Below, piece by piece: positions 18,802-30,500 of a DNA stretch of 64,000 bases. The DNA comes from Neobacillus sp. SuZ13. Lineage in GTDB: Bacteria > Bacillota > Bacilli > Bacillales > Cytobacillaceae. The stretch covers positions 5,131,001 through 5,195,000 of the forward strand of contig NZ_CP126107.1 of NCBI RefSeq assembly GCF_030123365.1, in the 5' to 3' direction. Each line of letters starts with the position of its first letter. Position 1 is the first letter of the stretch. The notes under the pieces were generated by a model that worked only from the letters and a program-made list of their open reading frames with translations, did not search any database and had not been told where the DNA came from. The translations under genes and the position numbers were made by a program.

Positions 18802-19926
18802 ATGGAAGATAAACCATTTATTTTTTCTAGAAATATGACCGCGATTGCAAAGGGACTTGCCATCGTCTTAATGGTCTATCACCATTTATTTGCTTTTCCC
18901 AACCGTATTGCTGCTGTCGATTATAAGCCGATTATGATGGTTGATAACTTACCTTTAGACCAGCTCATTGGTGAATTTGGGAAACTATGTGTGGCAATTT
19001 TCCTATTCTTAAGCGGATTGGGTCTTTATAAAAGCTTCGAATCAAAACATAAATTCACCTTTCGCCAGGGGTTCAAAAGAGCAATCAACTTTTTTACACT
19101 TTATTGGCTTGTCTTTTTTATTTTTATTCCGATTGGCCTCAAATATTTTGATGATACGGTAAGGTATGCGTGGAACTCTAAACTTTTTATTTATAATTTA
19201 TTTGCCCTGATTCATACCTATAATGGCGAGTGGTGGTTCATCTCTGTTTATATTGAATTGGTACTGCTTTTCCCTGTGATTGTAAAATTGGTTGAAAAAT
19301 GGCCAACTTTGACAAGTTACCTCTCATTTATTTTTTTGTTTCTTTCTGCTTTCTTTTTACACGTTGATGAATTTTTTTCTAACTTGGAATTAGTTCAGAT
19401 TGCAATCAACCATTTAGGTACGTTATTTCAATGGCAAATCATGTTCATTACCGGGACCTACTTTTCCAAATATTCTTTATTTGAAAAAATGGATGCATTT
19501 TTCTCTAAAGTACACTTAAATAATAAAATCGTGTTTATGCTGCTTCTTGTTCTCTACTTTTATTTTAGACAATACTCTTTCAAATTTATTATTGAAACAA
19601 GAGGCCCTGAAATAGAAGGAATCTTTAACTACTCAGATTTTATTCTAGCACCTATGGTGATTTTCTCGTTTGTGAAACTAGTTCAAAATATCACCATTCT
19701 AGAGTGGTTATTCCTACAATTAGGGAAACACTCAACGATTATTTGGCTGACACATACCTTTTTTATTTATTACTTTTTTCAAGAAATGAGCTTTGCACCT
19801 TACTATTCAACTCTAATCGTGATTTGGGTGTTTATCTTAACCATCATGGTTTCAATCGGAATAAACTTCATAATCCGTCTGGCTCATATACCATTTTTCA
19901 AAAGAACGAGGATGGGAACGTCTTAA
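18802..19926 (+). CDS. Acyltransferase-3 family membrane protein
   Basis: This 374-residue polytopic protein starts FSRNMTAIAKGLAIVLMVYHHLFAFPNR. The VYHH His pair in the first membrane segment fits acyltransferase-3 enzymes. LFLSGLGLYKSF, GEWWFISVYIELVLLFP and HSTIIWLTHTFFIYYFF are typical later blocks. The family transfers acetyl groups to surface sugars. GAGGTG precedes the ATG. Its stop codon shares the palindrome TTAA with the stop of the convergent C39-like gene, so no separate terminator fits between them. It is clearly diverged from the family member at 16770. Confidence 0.85.
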   Translation: MEDKPFIFSRNMTAIAKGLAIVLMVYHHLFAFPNRIAAVDYKPIMMVDNLPLDQLIGEFGKLCVAIFLFLSGLGLYKSFESKHKFTFRQGFKRAINFFTLYWLVFFIFIPIGLKYFDDTVRYAWNSKLFIYNLFALIHTYNGEWWFISVYIELVLLFPVIVKLVEKWPTLTSYLSFIFLFLSAFFLHVDEFFSNLELVQIAINHLGTLFQWQIMFITGTYFSKYSLFEKMDAFFSKVHLNNKIVFMLLLVLYFYFRQYSFKFIIETRGPEIEGIFNYSDFILAPMVIFSFVKLVQNITILEWLFLQLGKHSTIIWLTHTFFIYYFFQEMSFAPYYSTLIVIWVFILTIMVSIGINFIIRLAHIPFFKRTRMGTS

Positions 19927-20876
19927 TAATAACTAATTGCTTGACTTCCAAACTGTTTCCATCCCTCAACAAATGATTTAATCGGGCGCTTTTTATTCTT
20001 TGTTCCATCTAATGGATCATTGAAATAAACATATTTGGAATCATAACCAGTAATCACAACCGAATGTTCTTTATAGGTAATTCGAATCATTCCATGTGAG
20101 GTATACCATGTCTGCCAATAAGAATTAGGAACACGGCTGAACCAGCTTGTATTAATGATCCAGACTGGATGACCGGCACTAACATAGCTTAAAATCGTAT
20201 CAAAAGATTTTCCAGTCAGATTTTTAATTCGATTTGGTTTATATTTTTCAGCCAAAGCTTCAATGGGTTTGTTAAACACGCCGAATCCCGGTTTATTGAA
20301 GGTATACATATTGCCGACAAACCCATAGTTAGGATGACCAAAATAGATTTTGCCATTTTTTCGTTTCAGTGTGGCCGGGTCCTTTTTCACTTGTTTGGCG
20401 AGTGTCATTTTATTTACTTTTATACCAGTATAATTCAATAACATTGTTATACTTGTTACTTCACACCCACGTGGTAATTCGGGCATTTGTTTAACCATCG
20501 GTACATTAAGTATTCTCTTTTTTTGTCTTTTCTGTGATTTGACGATGACTTTTCTTGATAAGCTTTTATTTTTTGCTGAATCTACTGAATAAATCTCCAA
20601 TATACTTCCAATTTTTTGCTGTGGAATTGGAAAAGAATAATTCCCGTTTTTGTCCGCAGCTTGCTTTAAATAATATTTTGAATTCCTTTTTACATATACG
20701 ATTGAATTTGCCTCTGCCTTCCCTTTAATCGTAAAGGATTTATTGGTCAGATTATTTACCGTAGGTATTTTCGGCGGAGTTTTATCAATCACGCCAGTGG
20801 CTGCCTCTGTCTTACCCGAATTGGCTGCCAAAAGCAGCAAAATAAACAAAGATACGATCCATTTGATTCTCTTCAT
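19923..20876 (-). CDS. Secreted Ig-like / C39-like cysteine peptidase
   Basis: A 317-residue secreted protein with a signal peptide (about 1-27), one bacterial Ig-like module (about 34-113; KSFTIKGKAEANSIVYV to YSVDSAKNKS), and a C39_2-type papain-like domain (about 122-315). The catalytic triad candidates are Cys138 in LPRGCEVTS, His271 in KEHSVVITGYD and Asp287 in YFNDPLDG. It resembles YvpB-type proteins of Bacillus whose substrate is not established. The ATG at 20876 has GGAGGGG 9-11 bases upstream; the TTG three codons earlier is too close to that site. The Ig-like module matches those in the nucleotidase at 32168-36850. Confidence 0.87.
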   Translation of the reverse strand: MKRIKWIVSLFILLLLAANSGKTEAATGVIDKTPPKIPTVNNLTNKSFTIKGKAEANSIVYVKRNSKYYLKQAADKNGNYSFPIPQQKIGSILEIYSVDSAKNKSLSRKVIVKSQKRQKKRILNVPMVKQMPELPRGCEVTSITMLLNYTGIKVNKMTLAKQVKKDPATLKRKNGKIYFGHPNYGFVGNMYTFNKPGFGVFNKPIEALAEKYKPNRIKNLTGKSFDTILSYVSAGHPVWIINTSWFSRVPNSYWQTWYTSHGMIRITYKEHSVVITGYDSKYVYFNDPLDGTKNKKRPIKSFVEGWKQFGSQAISYY

Positions 20877-20906
20877 TTCTTTCAACCCCTCCTATTAGAA
20901 TGATGT

Positions 20907-20936
20907 AAAAAAGCTAGGGGTGGATGCTCCCTAGCT
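20907..20936 (-). terminator. Terminator of the serine hydrolase gene
   Basis: On the minus strand AGCTAGGG pairs perfectly with CCCTAGCT, followed by T6. It starts 12 bases after the stop codon at 20949. Confidence 0.9.
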
Positions 20937-20948
20937 AAGACGATAAAG

Positions 20949-22232
20949 TTACATGCTTACACTAAGATCGGTAATATATTTACTAGCGACATATCCAACT
21001 CTTCCACCGATATCAACAACATAGTAATCTTTATCCCTTTTGAAAAAATAGTAATCTTGATTTTTATTAATATAGGCAATGACCTTACCTGAAGTGGTTT
21101 TGTCGACCACAGGTGTTTTTGCCTTCATTTTAATAATGCCAATTTGGGGAAGATTTGTAGCCCAGCCGCTTACCGTTGCTTTCTTTAAGGAAACCACCGA
21201 TTTCTTTTCGATATAACCGGTTCCTTTCCCAAATTTGACGCCAAACCAAGTACCCTTACTTGAGATAATTTTCAGAGTTTGGTATTTTTTCAATGTTCCA
21301 ATCGCAAATGCTTTGCTGCTATTTTGATAGATAGTTACATCTGCTTTACTCTTAAAATATGGAGCGGAAGCCTTCGCTTTATGATGCTTATTAACGATAG
21401 CTGCTAACCCAGCAATGACCTTTTGTGACTTCTCATAGGAAATACCTCTTGTCATAATCGCTAATACGTAAGGGTTTTTGTCATACACAATCGCTGCATC
21501 GTTATAGATTCGATCCATTGGAATCATCCCTACCTTGTGGGCAACAGCTGTGCCCTTAATCCCACGCGGTATCGTTGTATTATAGACGGTCTTTTTCAAA
21601 TAGCCGACAAGTTCTTTTCCTAGCGGGCTTTTATTCGAGAATAGATAGAGCCTTTTCGCATAAATCGTTAAATCTTTTGCCGAAGTTAAATTTTGCCCAT
21701 TCGGATAGGCATACTTGCCGCCCACGCTTTTCATATATTTAATAAAATTTTGTTGTCCGACTCGTTCCTTTAACATGATAAAGGCAATATTATCACTATA
21801 AATCATCACTTTTTTAACCAAATCTCGAATCGTGTAGGACGTTCCAACCTTATCTTTTTGAATGACGCCACTGCCGCCATAGTAATGATAGCTCTTGTAT
21901 TTCAACTTCTGATTTAAATTGATCTTGCCTTTAGCTGCTTGCTCCATAATATAGAGTGCAAGCGGCAGTTTAATCGTACTTGCCGCACGGCTAGAGGTCT
22001 TCCCTTTAATTTGAAACGTTTCCCCTGTAACCAAATCCTGATACTGGAGCATAACCAGACCGCCAGATTTTTTTATGTACTTGTTTAGTTCAACCGATAC
22101 CTTCTTAGTAAAATCCTGATGCGCTGTTAATTCAGCTGCACTAGCCTGTGGGCTCGGTATAATCATGGAAAATACGAAAATAGCAATAATTATTCCTATT
22201 AAAAAACGTCCTGCCTTCAACTCTTTCCCCAT
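20949..22232 (-). CDS. Secreted class-A beta-lactamase-like serine hydrolase with SH3 tail
   Basis: This 427-residue protein has a signal peptide (about 1-33, ending SAA), a serine beta-lactamase-like domain (about 38-285) and two SH3-like segments (about 290-427; GYIEKKSVVSL and GYVASKYITDLS). Active-site elements are Ser85-Thr-Ile-Lys88 (SxxK), Ser146-Asp-Asn148 (SDN) and His232-Lys-Val-Gly235 in the place of KTG. The class-A Glu motif is not obvious, so it may be a penicillin-binding or wall-remodelling relative rather than a true lactamase. The ATG at 22232 has AAGG directly adjacent, which is too close; a TTG at 22220 with GGGGAAAGAG upstream is a credible alternative that trims four residues. 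Confidence 0.85.
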   Translation of the reverse strand: MGKELKAGRFLIGIIIAIFVFSMIIPSPQASAAELTAHQDFTKKVSVELNKYIKKSGGLVMLQYQDLVTGETFQIKGKTSSRAASTIKLPLALYIMEQAAKGKINLNQKLKYKSYHYYGGSGVIQKDKVGTSYTIRDLVKKVMIYSDNIAFIMLKERVGQQNFIKYMKSVGGKYAYPNGQNLTSAKDLTIYAKRLYLFSNKSPLGKELVGYLKKTVYNTTIPRGIKGTAVAHKVGMIPMDRIYNDAAIVYDKNPYVLAIMTRGISYEKSQKVIAGLAAIVNKHHKAKASAPYFKSKADVTIYQNSSKAFAIGTLKKYQTLKIISSKGTWFGVKFGKGTGYIEKKSVVSLKKATVSGWATNLPQIGIIKMKAKTPVVDKTTSGKVIAYINKNQDYYFFKRDKDYYVVDIGGRVGYVASKYITDLSVSM

Positions 22233-22346
22233 CCTTCACAAAATTCTAACAATATACTAATTTTAACAAGAATATCCATTTTTTATATACCTTTTAAAAA
22301 AATGATTTTCATATTAAATTAATGAAAATCAAGTGGTTAGCATAAA

Positions 22347-22386
22347 AATGCACACGTAATTCATCTTCATGAAATACGTGTACATT
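22347..22386 (-). terminator. Terminator of the PPC/Ig surface protein gene
   Basis: On the minus strand AATGTACACGTATTTCAT pairs with ATGAATTACGTGTGCATT around GAAG, followed by T5. It begins right after the stop at 22390. Confidence 0.88.
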
Positions 22387-22389
22387 GGT

Positions 22390-24285
22390 CTATTTAGTTA
22401 AATATGTCGAATAACTTAGACCATCAAATGTATAATAAACCTTCCAATACGTATAGTAGCCGAAAGAGGTAATAGGTTTTTTCGGGTAGAAATAGTAAGT
22501 TTGCCACGACTGTCCAGTGGTAATCCAGTCCTTCGGAGAATACGAGTAAATGACTTTGCCATTATTAATTTGCTGTACTTTAGTTACTTTTAGATTGCTA
22601 TATCCACGGTTGTTTACATATAGATAGCCATTGTTATAGTAAATATTATAATTGGCCGAGAAATAATAGCTTGGCTGCTCACGAATATCTAAGGAAAGTT
22701 TTTTTGTTTTGACTTTTTTGGTGCCCTTTTGCCGTACATCTACAGCCACTTTGTAATCCCCATCATAATAAGGCGCCCAATATAATGATTTATTGCTGGA
22801 GTAATCCTGGACCGTGTACCAGTAGCCGTATCGATAGACTCTAAAGCGGTACTCTAAATAAGAACCTTTCGATTTTGCCGTAAAGTAAAAGTATGTTCCT
22901 GCAGCCTGCTTTGTACTAATATCTGATTTTAACGTTGGTGTCGAGAAGTACGATGGCTTAAAAATGGTAAAATTGCCTGTTTTCGTTGCTGTCTTTTTTG
23001 ATAATTTGCTTCGGACTGTTACCTGTACCTTTGCAGCCCCGGCACTTTTTGGCTTCCAATAGGTGTAGTTTCTGGCTGAATAGTTCTGAATGGTTTTCCA
23101 CTTTTTATTTTGGTAGACACTAAATTTGTATTCAAGGTTAACGCCTTTTCCCGCTGCCGACCATTTAATCGATGTAGAAGTCGGACGAGGAGAGGACATA
23201 TTCGCCTTTAATGAAGTTACATAGACCTTGCCATCGGTAATGTCATAACTTATTTGCTTTGTGACGATTCGGTTTGGATATTGTGACCTGCGAACTTCCA
23301 CTTTCAGGTTATATCTTCCTGAACGTGTTGGTTTCCATGAATAATAGTTTTTTGCGCCGAAAGATTGGACAACCTTTCCATTAACAGAAAATTGATATTG
23401 AAGGCCACTTTTATTGGTCTTCGCCCATAAGTTTATCGTCTTACCACTCAAATAGGGAGATTTAATATTTGGTGCAAACGAAGTAATCGCAAAATCAGGT
23501 TTATAGGCTGTAATTGTATATGATATTTCCTTTACCACTACTGCACTAGGAAATGCGGGATCTCTTACCTCAACTTTTATCTTATATGTACCGGGAGCTG
23601 TTGGTGTCCACTGGTAGGCATTTGAGGTACTGAAAGTTTTGACAATTTTGTTTTGAATAGAATATTGGTATTGAAGCCCCGTTTTACTTGCACTTGTTTG
23701 AAATGTTATCGTTTTTCGTTCGATTTGAGGGGATTGTAGATTAGCAGTCGGACTATCGATAGTGAAATCTGCGTCATATAATACTTCAGGCCAGAGGTAA
23801 TAAGGCTGGCTTCCTATGTAGGAATATTCATCTGCATTTACAGAGATATAATAGATTCCTTTTTCTAATTTTGTATTCAAGTACCTATAATAATAGTCAG
23901 ATTCATCATCATAAAAATAATCACTGCTGGCTACGGTATTACCGTTCACATCATAGATTGTTATAGCATACTCATCATAATAATAGTGGTTATCATAAGA
24001 CTCATCATTGCCTAAAAATGAGTATAACGTAAACTCACCTTTTCTTTGCATTTCTATTTTGTAAAGATCTTTGTCTTCTTCACTTATAGTCCCTTGAACT
24101 TCATCTAGGGAGTGAATGGTCTGATTTACATCCTCAAATGTATCATTTGGTTCCACTTCTGTTACTACTTGGTTGTCCTGTTTCTTAAACCCAGCTTTTA
24201 CATCAGACTTCTCTGCAAAGGCAATGTTTAAAGAAAAGGTAAATGACAGTATTAAAATAATTGAAGTAATAAATATCCTTTTCAA
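22390..24285 (-). CDS. Secreted PPC and triple-tyrosine/Ig-repeat surface protein
   Basis: A protein of 631 residues with a signal peptide (1-24, ending AFA). Residues about 40-175 resemble a bacterial pre-peptidase C-terminal domain (EVEPNDTFEDVNQTI, then acidic, Tyr-rich IYDVNGNTVASSDYFYDDE). Four to five Ig-like repeats of about 90 residues follow (about 180-540), with the recurring pattern LQYQYSI, YQWTPTAPGTYKIKVEVRD and YWKPKSAGAAKVQVTVRS, similar to Y_Y_Y-type modules. The last 80 residues are Tyr-rich and may be a distinct beta domain. No catalytic motif is visible, so a binding or matrix role is inferred. The start is TTG at 24285 with AAGGA seven bases upstream. Confidence 0.78.
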   Translation of the reverse strand: MKRIFITSIILILSFTFSLNIAFAEKSDVKAGFKKQDNQVVTEVEPNDTFEDVNQTIHSLDEVQGTISEEDKDLYKIEMQRKGEFTLYSFLGNDESYDNHYYYDEYAITIYDVNGNTVASSDYFYDDESDYYYRYLNTKLEKGIYYISVNADEYSYIGSQPYYLWPEVLYDADFTIDSPTANLQSPQIERKTITFQTSASKTGLQYQYSIQNKIVKTFSTSNAYQWTPTAPGTYKIKVEVRDPAFPSAVVVKEISYTITAYKPDFAITSFAPNIKSPYLSGKTINLWAKTNKSGLQYQFSVNGKVVQSFGAKNYYSWKPTRSGRYNLKVEVRRSQYPNRIVTKQISYDITDGKVYVTSLKANMSSPRPTSTSIKWSAAGKGVNLEYKFSVYQNKKWKTIQNYSARNYTYWKPKSAGAAKVQVTVRSKLSKKTATKTGNFTIFKPSYFSTPTLKSDISTKQAAGTYFYFTAKSKGSYLEYRFRVYRYGYWYTVQDYSSNKSLYWAPYYDGDYKVAVDVRQKGTKKVKTKKLSLDIREQPSYYFSANYNIYYNNGYLYVNNRGYSNLKVTKVQQINNGKVIYSYSPKDWITTGQSWQTYYFYPKKPITSFGYYTYWKVYYTFDGLSYSTYLTK

Positions 24286-24417
24286 TTTCGGTTCCTTCCC
24301 CCTATTGGAATTTTTTATCCAATAAATATTTTACCATATTAAATGGGATATATATCCTATCCTATTAAAATATTTTTCTAGTATTTAGGTACTTTTCTAC
24401 TATTAAATTTCATAAAA

Positions 24418-24450
24418 ATACCCCCGATAAGCTTAAGCTCGGGGGTATCA
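24418..24450 (-). terminator. Terminator of the 2017-residue protein gene
   Basis: ATACCCCCGA and TCGGGGGTAT form the stem around AGCTTAAGCT-type sequence, followed by T-rich DNA on the minus strand. It lies just after the second in-frame stop (24463-24465), not directly after the annotated stop at 24562. Confidence 0.85.
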
Positions 24451-24462
24451 AATAACTTATTT

Positions 24463-24561
24463 TTATACAGTTACATGCTTCGTTTCCATCACTTTGCTTG
24501 GAAATTGGAAAACGGAAGCTGCCATATTCGCTGAACCTTCGTTAAAGTAAATCGTAAAATC
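24463..24561 (-). pseudogene. In-frame remnant of a further Ig-like repeat behind a TAA stop
   Basis: After the stop at 24562-24564 the same frame stays open for 32 codons to a second TAA at 24463-24465. It encodes DFTIYFNEGSA, which aligns with DVTITFNDGTA of the preceding repeats. The stop itself stands where the repeats carry Gln (NQDVTI), consistent with CAA changed to TAA. The remainder (NMAASVFQFPSK, VMETKHVTV) is more diverged but keeps repeat length and the terminal VTV pattern. The native gene therefore probably ended here, next to its terminator. Confidence 0.7.
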
Positions 24562-27500
24562 TTAATGGTTCTTAACACCAGTTACGACTGGAGGTGTTCT
24601 ATCGATAGTGAATACAATAGATGTTACATTACCTGCCATATCTGACACTACTAAAGTGTATACTCCTTCTTTAGGAACTACAGTGCCTGATTCCACTGGC
24701 TTACCATTTAATAATCCACCTAACTCATTAAATTTTAGGATAACAGCCTTTTTATAGATGCCATTGTCATTAACACCAATTACCACTGGTGCTGTTTTAT
24801 CAATCATAAAATGAATGGTTGCTTTGTTGCCTGCTTGATCGGTTACTACTAATGTGTAGGTTCCTTCTTCTATTACAACCTTTCCACTTGTGAATTCATT
24901 ACCATTTAATATAGCTGTTCCATTATCAAAGGTAATCGTTACATCATGATTGTAGATGCCATTATCAGATACACCAGTGATTGCTGGAGCCGTTTTATCA
25001 ATCGTGAAATTCACAACGACTTGATTTCCTGCAGCATCTGTTACAACAAATGTATAAGTTCCTTCAGCAGACACCGTAGTTCCGCTTGTAAACTCATTAC
25101 CATTTAATGTTGCCGTCCCATCGTTAAACGTGATAGTTACATCTTGATTGTAAATTCCATCTTCAACTCCACTTACAACTGGAGCGGTTTTATCAATTGT
25201 AAATGTTACCGTTGTTTTGTTGCCAGCTGCATCTGTTACCACTAATGTGTAGCTTCCTTCTTCAGTTACTACAGTTCCATTAGCAAATTCTTGATCATTT
25301 AATGTTGCTGTACCTTCATCAAAAGTAATTGTTACATCTTGATGATAGCTTCCGTTATTCTCTACTCCTGTTACATCAGGACTTGCAGTATCAGTGCCTA
25401 CTAATTCAGTAGTGTTTCTTACACGAATACGTTCACCTTGTGCAAATGCACCTGATAAACCGACTGCTTCTAATGTGTCACCCTTTTTGAGAACAGGTAC
25501 TGAACCGCTCTGATTCACGATGTAACCATCCGTAAATACTAACACTTCGCCAGTTCCATCATTAATGACATAAGAATTTTCGTCATACTTAGATACGACT
25601 TTACCTTTTACCTTAACAAGTAGACCTTGGTTTAAAGCAGATGTTGCTTCCCCAGTTGGTACCAGTTTTGGCTGGACAGGTTCACTAGATCCTAGTTTAA
25701 TAACGTCTTTCGCGAAGCTAGTAAACTCTAACTCTTTGTTATTTTCAAATGTTTTAATATGTCCATAAACACGAACCTTGTCGCCGAGTTTCAATGACCC
25801 ATCTGGTACTTCTAGGAACGCCATAATACCGCCTGTAGCATCTTGAAGATAGAAAGCATCAAAGAAATTACCTGCTGGAGTAGTTACCGTTCCTTCTACT
25901 ACTACATCTGTTTCATCAGCTAATTGACGAACATCAGCTATGTTTGCCACTTTCATTTCACGATGTGCTAACCAGTTTACAGCATTGAACGTAAATTCAT
26001 CGTTACCTTTCGGTTCATACGATTCATCCATTTGTTTGTTGTTAAAAATATTCATTCCTGAAACAATGATACGGCCATTTTCACCAATTTCCTCTGATGC
26101 GATTAATGGAATTTCTGAGCCGCCTGATGTGTCAGAAACTGCATCATAAGTGTATCCACCTTGGATATTTCCTTGGTACGTTGTTTCATTACCTTTTGCT
26201 AAAATTGTCACCTTACCAGTTTCTGTGAGCTTACCATTATTTACACCGGACAAACTTCCACCGCTATAGTAATCAATGAAAGATACTCTGTCGGTAATAT
26301 GGTTGGATACAAGTCCTGGATGTACTCTGACTGCATAAGGGCTAACCGTTGGATCACTCCAGAAGTTACCGCTCTTACTTAAGTCAAATACTCCATCATT
26401 CCCCATACGGATAGCAGAACCGATATTACCTAATAGGTCATTATTAATAGTAGGGTCTGCACTGTTATTGCTCTTTCCTGCCATTAATAAAGATCCGCCG
26501 TTTTTCACGAATTTCGCAACAGCAGCATTTTCTTCAGCAGTTAAGCCAATTCTTGCATTTGTTAGTACTAATACTTTTACATCTGCTAAAACTTCATCTG
26601 TAAGGGCAACTTTATTTTCAGCTACTGTGTAGCCCTCTTTTTGAAGCATAAGCGTAAATGCAGTTAAGTTATTTTTGTATGTTCCACTGTCACTGCTCGT
26701 ATTTTCGTTACCATGGTTGGCATCGATTAATACTTTAATACCTAGTGGTTCTTTAATTTTTACTGGTAATGAATATTTTACATCTCCAAGGTCTAGACCT
26801 TCATTTGATGTTACTACGACAATTAATTGATGGTCCCCTTTGATCGGACTTGCCCATGTTGCTGTTGCAGTTGCAGAGTTCTTCGTTAAAATAGAAGAAA
26901 TATTATTTGTTCCAATGAAATTCTCAGGATTCACTTCATCGTAATAGAAGTCTACCTTTAAGTTTTTCACAACCTCTGTTCCGTTGTTAGCCACAGTTGC
27001 CTTTAATGTTGCTGGGTTGCCGCCAACAATCACATCACCGTCAATATCAATTCCGTTTACTTTTACATCAACAGATTCTTCTTTTGACCAGATTGGTGAA
27101 GAATAAATTCTTTCGCCATCCATTTGCGTAACCTTAACAACAAACCATTGCTGGCCGCCGGAAACTGTATAAGTTGGTGTCCATGTGAAGTCTTTTTCCA
27201 TTGGTGTAATAGAATCAACTACTTGTCCACCGTTCGTAATTAATTCAACTTTAGAAATTCTATCATCTGACTTATAAGTAGTTGGAAGATAGCTATAGTC
27301 TGTACTATTCTTCGCTTCTGCTACTAAGTCACTACCCGATATTTTAAAGTTTAATTTTTTGCTATCAACTGTTGAACCCATATAATAGCCATTTGCTAAA
27401 ACATCTAGCGTGAAGTTTGGATCTTCTTCCATGTATACACGCATATTACGCATCGAATGAAGTAGTGATGCTTCTGAAAGATCATCCGCAACGATTACCG

Positions 27501-30500
27501 TACGAGCGTTTACTTCTCCCCATGTTCCTTCATGGTTATCTTCACCATAAGTAGGGGCAACATGCCAGCCTAAATCTAGTGCTGAGAAGAATTTGTTTTC
27601 AGCATTGGCATAACCATAATGTCCTGATCCGTTACCAACCTCTAACATTGTAAATAATTTGTCTACATCAGAATTGTACGGTTTAAAATTGTTGAAGGCA
27701 TTGGAAGACATATCTGGGTGGTTAAATTGACCCACGATATCATCATATGTCATAACCCATGCATAGTATTGATTCAAGTCTTGGTATTGCTTTCCATTGA
27801 TGTTTCTATCGATAAAGTTTTGAGTTCCAAAGATATTTGAGTGGCCCCAAGTTGTTGAAGTCATTTCAAATGCTGGGAATACTACATATTCACCATTCTT
27901 TGTATATTGAGTTGCTAAGTTTTTCGTTAATTGCCACTGGTCTCCACCAGTACGTTCTTGCATGTTATCACGAACTACCGTATCAGTTCCCAACTTTTCA
28001 GGGTCGATATCGTGTGAGTGATCCGAGAACGCAAACCAATCATAATGATGCGCTTTACCAGCTATTAACGCAGCTTCTGGAGTACCAGCACCATCGTGAG
28101 AGATGTTTGTATGATTGTGTGTTGTACCACGGTAATGATTACCACCAGAGAAACGAGGTACCACTTCAAAGGTCCATTCTTTCACAGCCTCGTTGCCTTT
28201 TACGTCTTTAGCTATCACCTTTACAGTGTGAACGCCAAGTGCAAGTTCTTCTTCAGGTGTGTATTTAACCTGTGTTTTGCTGATTGTTGCAGCAGGAGCT
28301 GTAAGCTCGTTACCATCCAACCACATTTGCACAGACCCTTCTTCAATTCCACTTGGATCGTTAATTAAAGCAGTAATTTCAGGGTGTGGACTTTCCACTC
28401 TCGTTTCATTTTGTGGTTTTTCACCGCTGATTGTCGGAGCATCAGTATCTTCTTTTAATGTTACGGTAAACGGTGCTTCTTTTGTTCCTGCTGATTGAAC
28501 TTGAATACCTGCCTTAGCTTCAATGTAATATTCGAAGCCATCTTGAGGTACATTTGCAGCTTCTAACGTAACTGTATAGCGGCCCTCGCTGCCTTTAGCC
28601 ATTGGTAATGCAGTGTAATCAGTCGTACCAGTAGCTCTGTAATAAGTTGTTACAGATTCTGCACCATCCGCATTGGCTGCAAATTCTACATTTACACCTT
28701 TGTAAACTGATGTTAATGCTGTGTGTGTTATGCCAAGAATTGGCGCGATGTCACTAAGCTCTCGCGGGAAAACTTGGTATCCATTTTGCGGATTAACATT
28801 TGAAGAAAATTGACCTAATACACCTGTAACTGTATAGCTTTTACCAATCACAAGGTCTGTATCAGGTACGATTCCTGTTGGACTCATAACCCTTATCGTT
28901 GTACTTTTATTGTTTGCATCTACGAAAGTTACATTATAGTTTGCACCAGAAGCAGCTACGGCAGAAACTTTACCAGTTACTGTAACCAGCGTTCCTTCAA
29001 GCGGCTCAGCAGTTGCATACGTATTTAAATCAAGGATCGTTAATTGTGTAGGATTTGGTATTGAATTACCTTCACTGATTTTCTTAATGGATACTGGTTC
29101 AAATTCAGCTAAACCATTATACACAATGACTTTTCCTGTCATTCTTAATTTATCACCTTTTAACACATTGTATGGTGTAACTAAGGAAGAATTAAAAACG
29201 TTAATGCCTGCAGTGTCGTCTTGGATAAAGAAGTTTTGCTTTTGTGTTCCAAGAATTTGATTGTCTACTGTTGCAACCCCTTCAACAGTAAAATACTTAT
29301 TTAAGTTGATCGTTTTTCCATTTGCATCAGAAGCACGAACATCTGCAAGCTTTGTCACCACTGATAAATCAGCTTTTGTAACTGCTACAGGCGTACTTTC
29401 TAGCATAATTCCTTTAGCGGAGCTTGTAATTTGTGTTACATAAACGGTATCAGGAGCATCCGCGATCGTTGTTGAAAAATCACCTGCTGTACCTGATTTT
29501 AACTGTTTTAATCTTTCAGATGGATTAGCTGTATCATTTGGATAAATATTAATCGTAGAGTTTGCTACAGCAGCACCTGTATTTCCAGTTAAATTACCTT
29601 GACCATTAATAACGGCATAATTTAATTTTGCACCTGTGATAGATGCACTAGGTGTGGCAATATTCACTTGAATGGCCGCACTTTCATCCATATCCGCTTG
29701 TGTTGCTGCAAAGTATAAAGATGTGAATGTTTTATCCGTCGTGAAGTTTATTGTAAAGGTTCCATCTTCTGCTGCTGTACCTGTAGCAAGAGCAGTTCCT
29801 TTAGTGGCACTTTCATATACTTTAATAACAGAGTTTGCCGCAACCGCATCTGCAGCACCTTTTACTGTTACTTCAGTACCTTGTTGGGTAACTTGAATAT
29901 TAATTCCTTTTGGCTGCAAGCTGGTTACTGGAACCATTGGAGTTTCTGGTGTGCTAGCAGTATTTCTTACAGAAGTAATAGCACCAGTGTAAAAGTCGGC
30001 AGCATTGTCATCAGTATCCCATGCATTCCCTTTACCTGGAGCCGGATCAACGTTCGCATATGGACGACGTTGAACACTTGTTGTATTAGATGGAGCTTTT
30101 GTTGCAGCAGAACCTTCAAATGAAGTTGCTCCGCCCATACCAACGAAATCAACAGTATCCGCTGGTTTTGCACCTGATGCAGCTGTTGTTTTGTCCTTGA
30201 ACAAGGCAATTTTTGCACCACCGCCAGCCATTGTTAATGCACCCGTTGCATCTGGGGTTGGTAGATTTGCACCAGTTGCCCCACCACCTTCAGCAATTAG
30301 GTAGTAGCCATGTGCTTTAATTGTCCCTGCTAATGGTGTAACCTGCCAAGTAGTTCCTGTTGTGGAAGCATATTGAACAGACCATCCGTCAAGAACAACA
30401 TCTTGATTGGTAGGGTTATATAACTCGATAAAATCCTTGTTATATGGTGCCCCTGAGTTACCTCCCCCGCCAAAATATTGAGAGATAACAATATGATCAG

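Noticed and set aside
27837..28211. Plus-strand frame of 124 codons
   Set aside because: Antisense shadow of the PHP-like domain; His-rich because it mirrors that domain.
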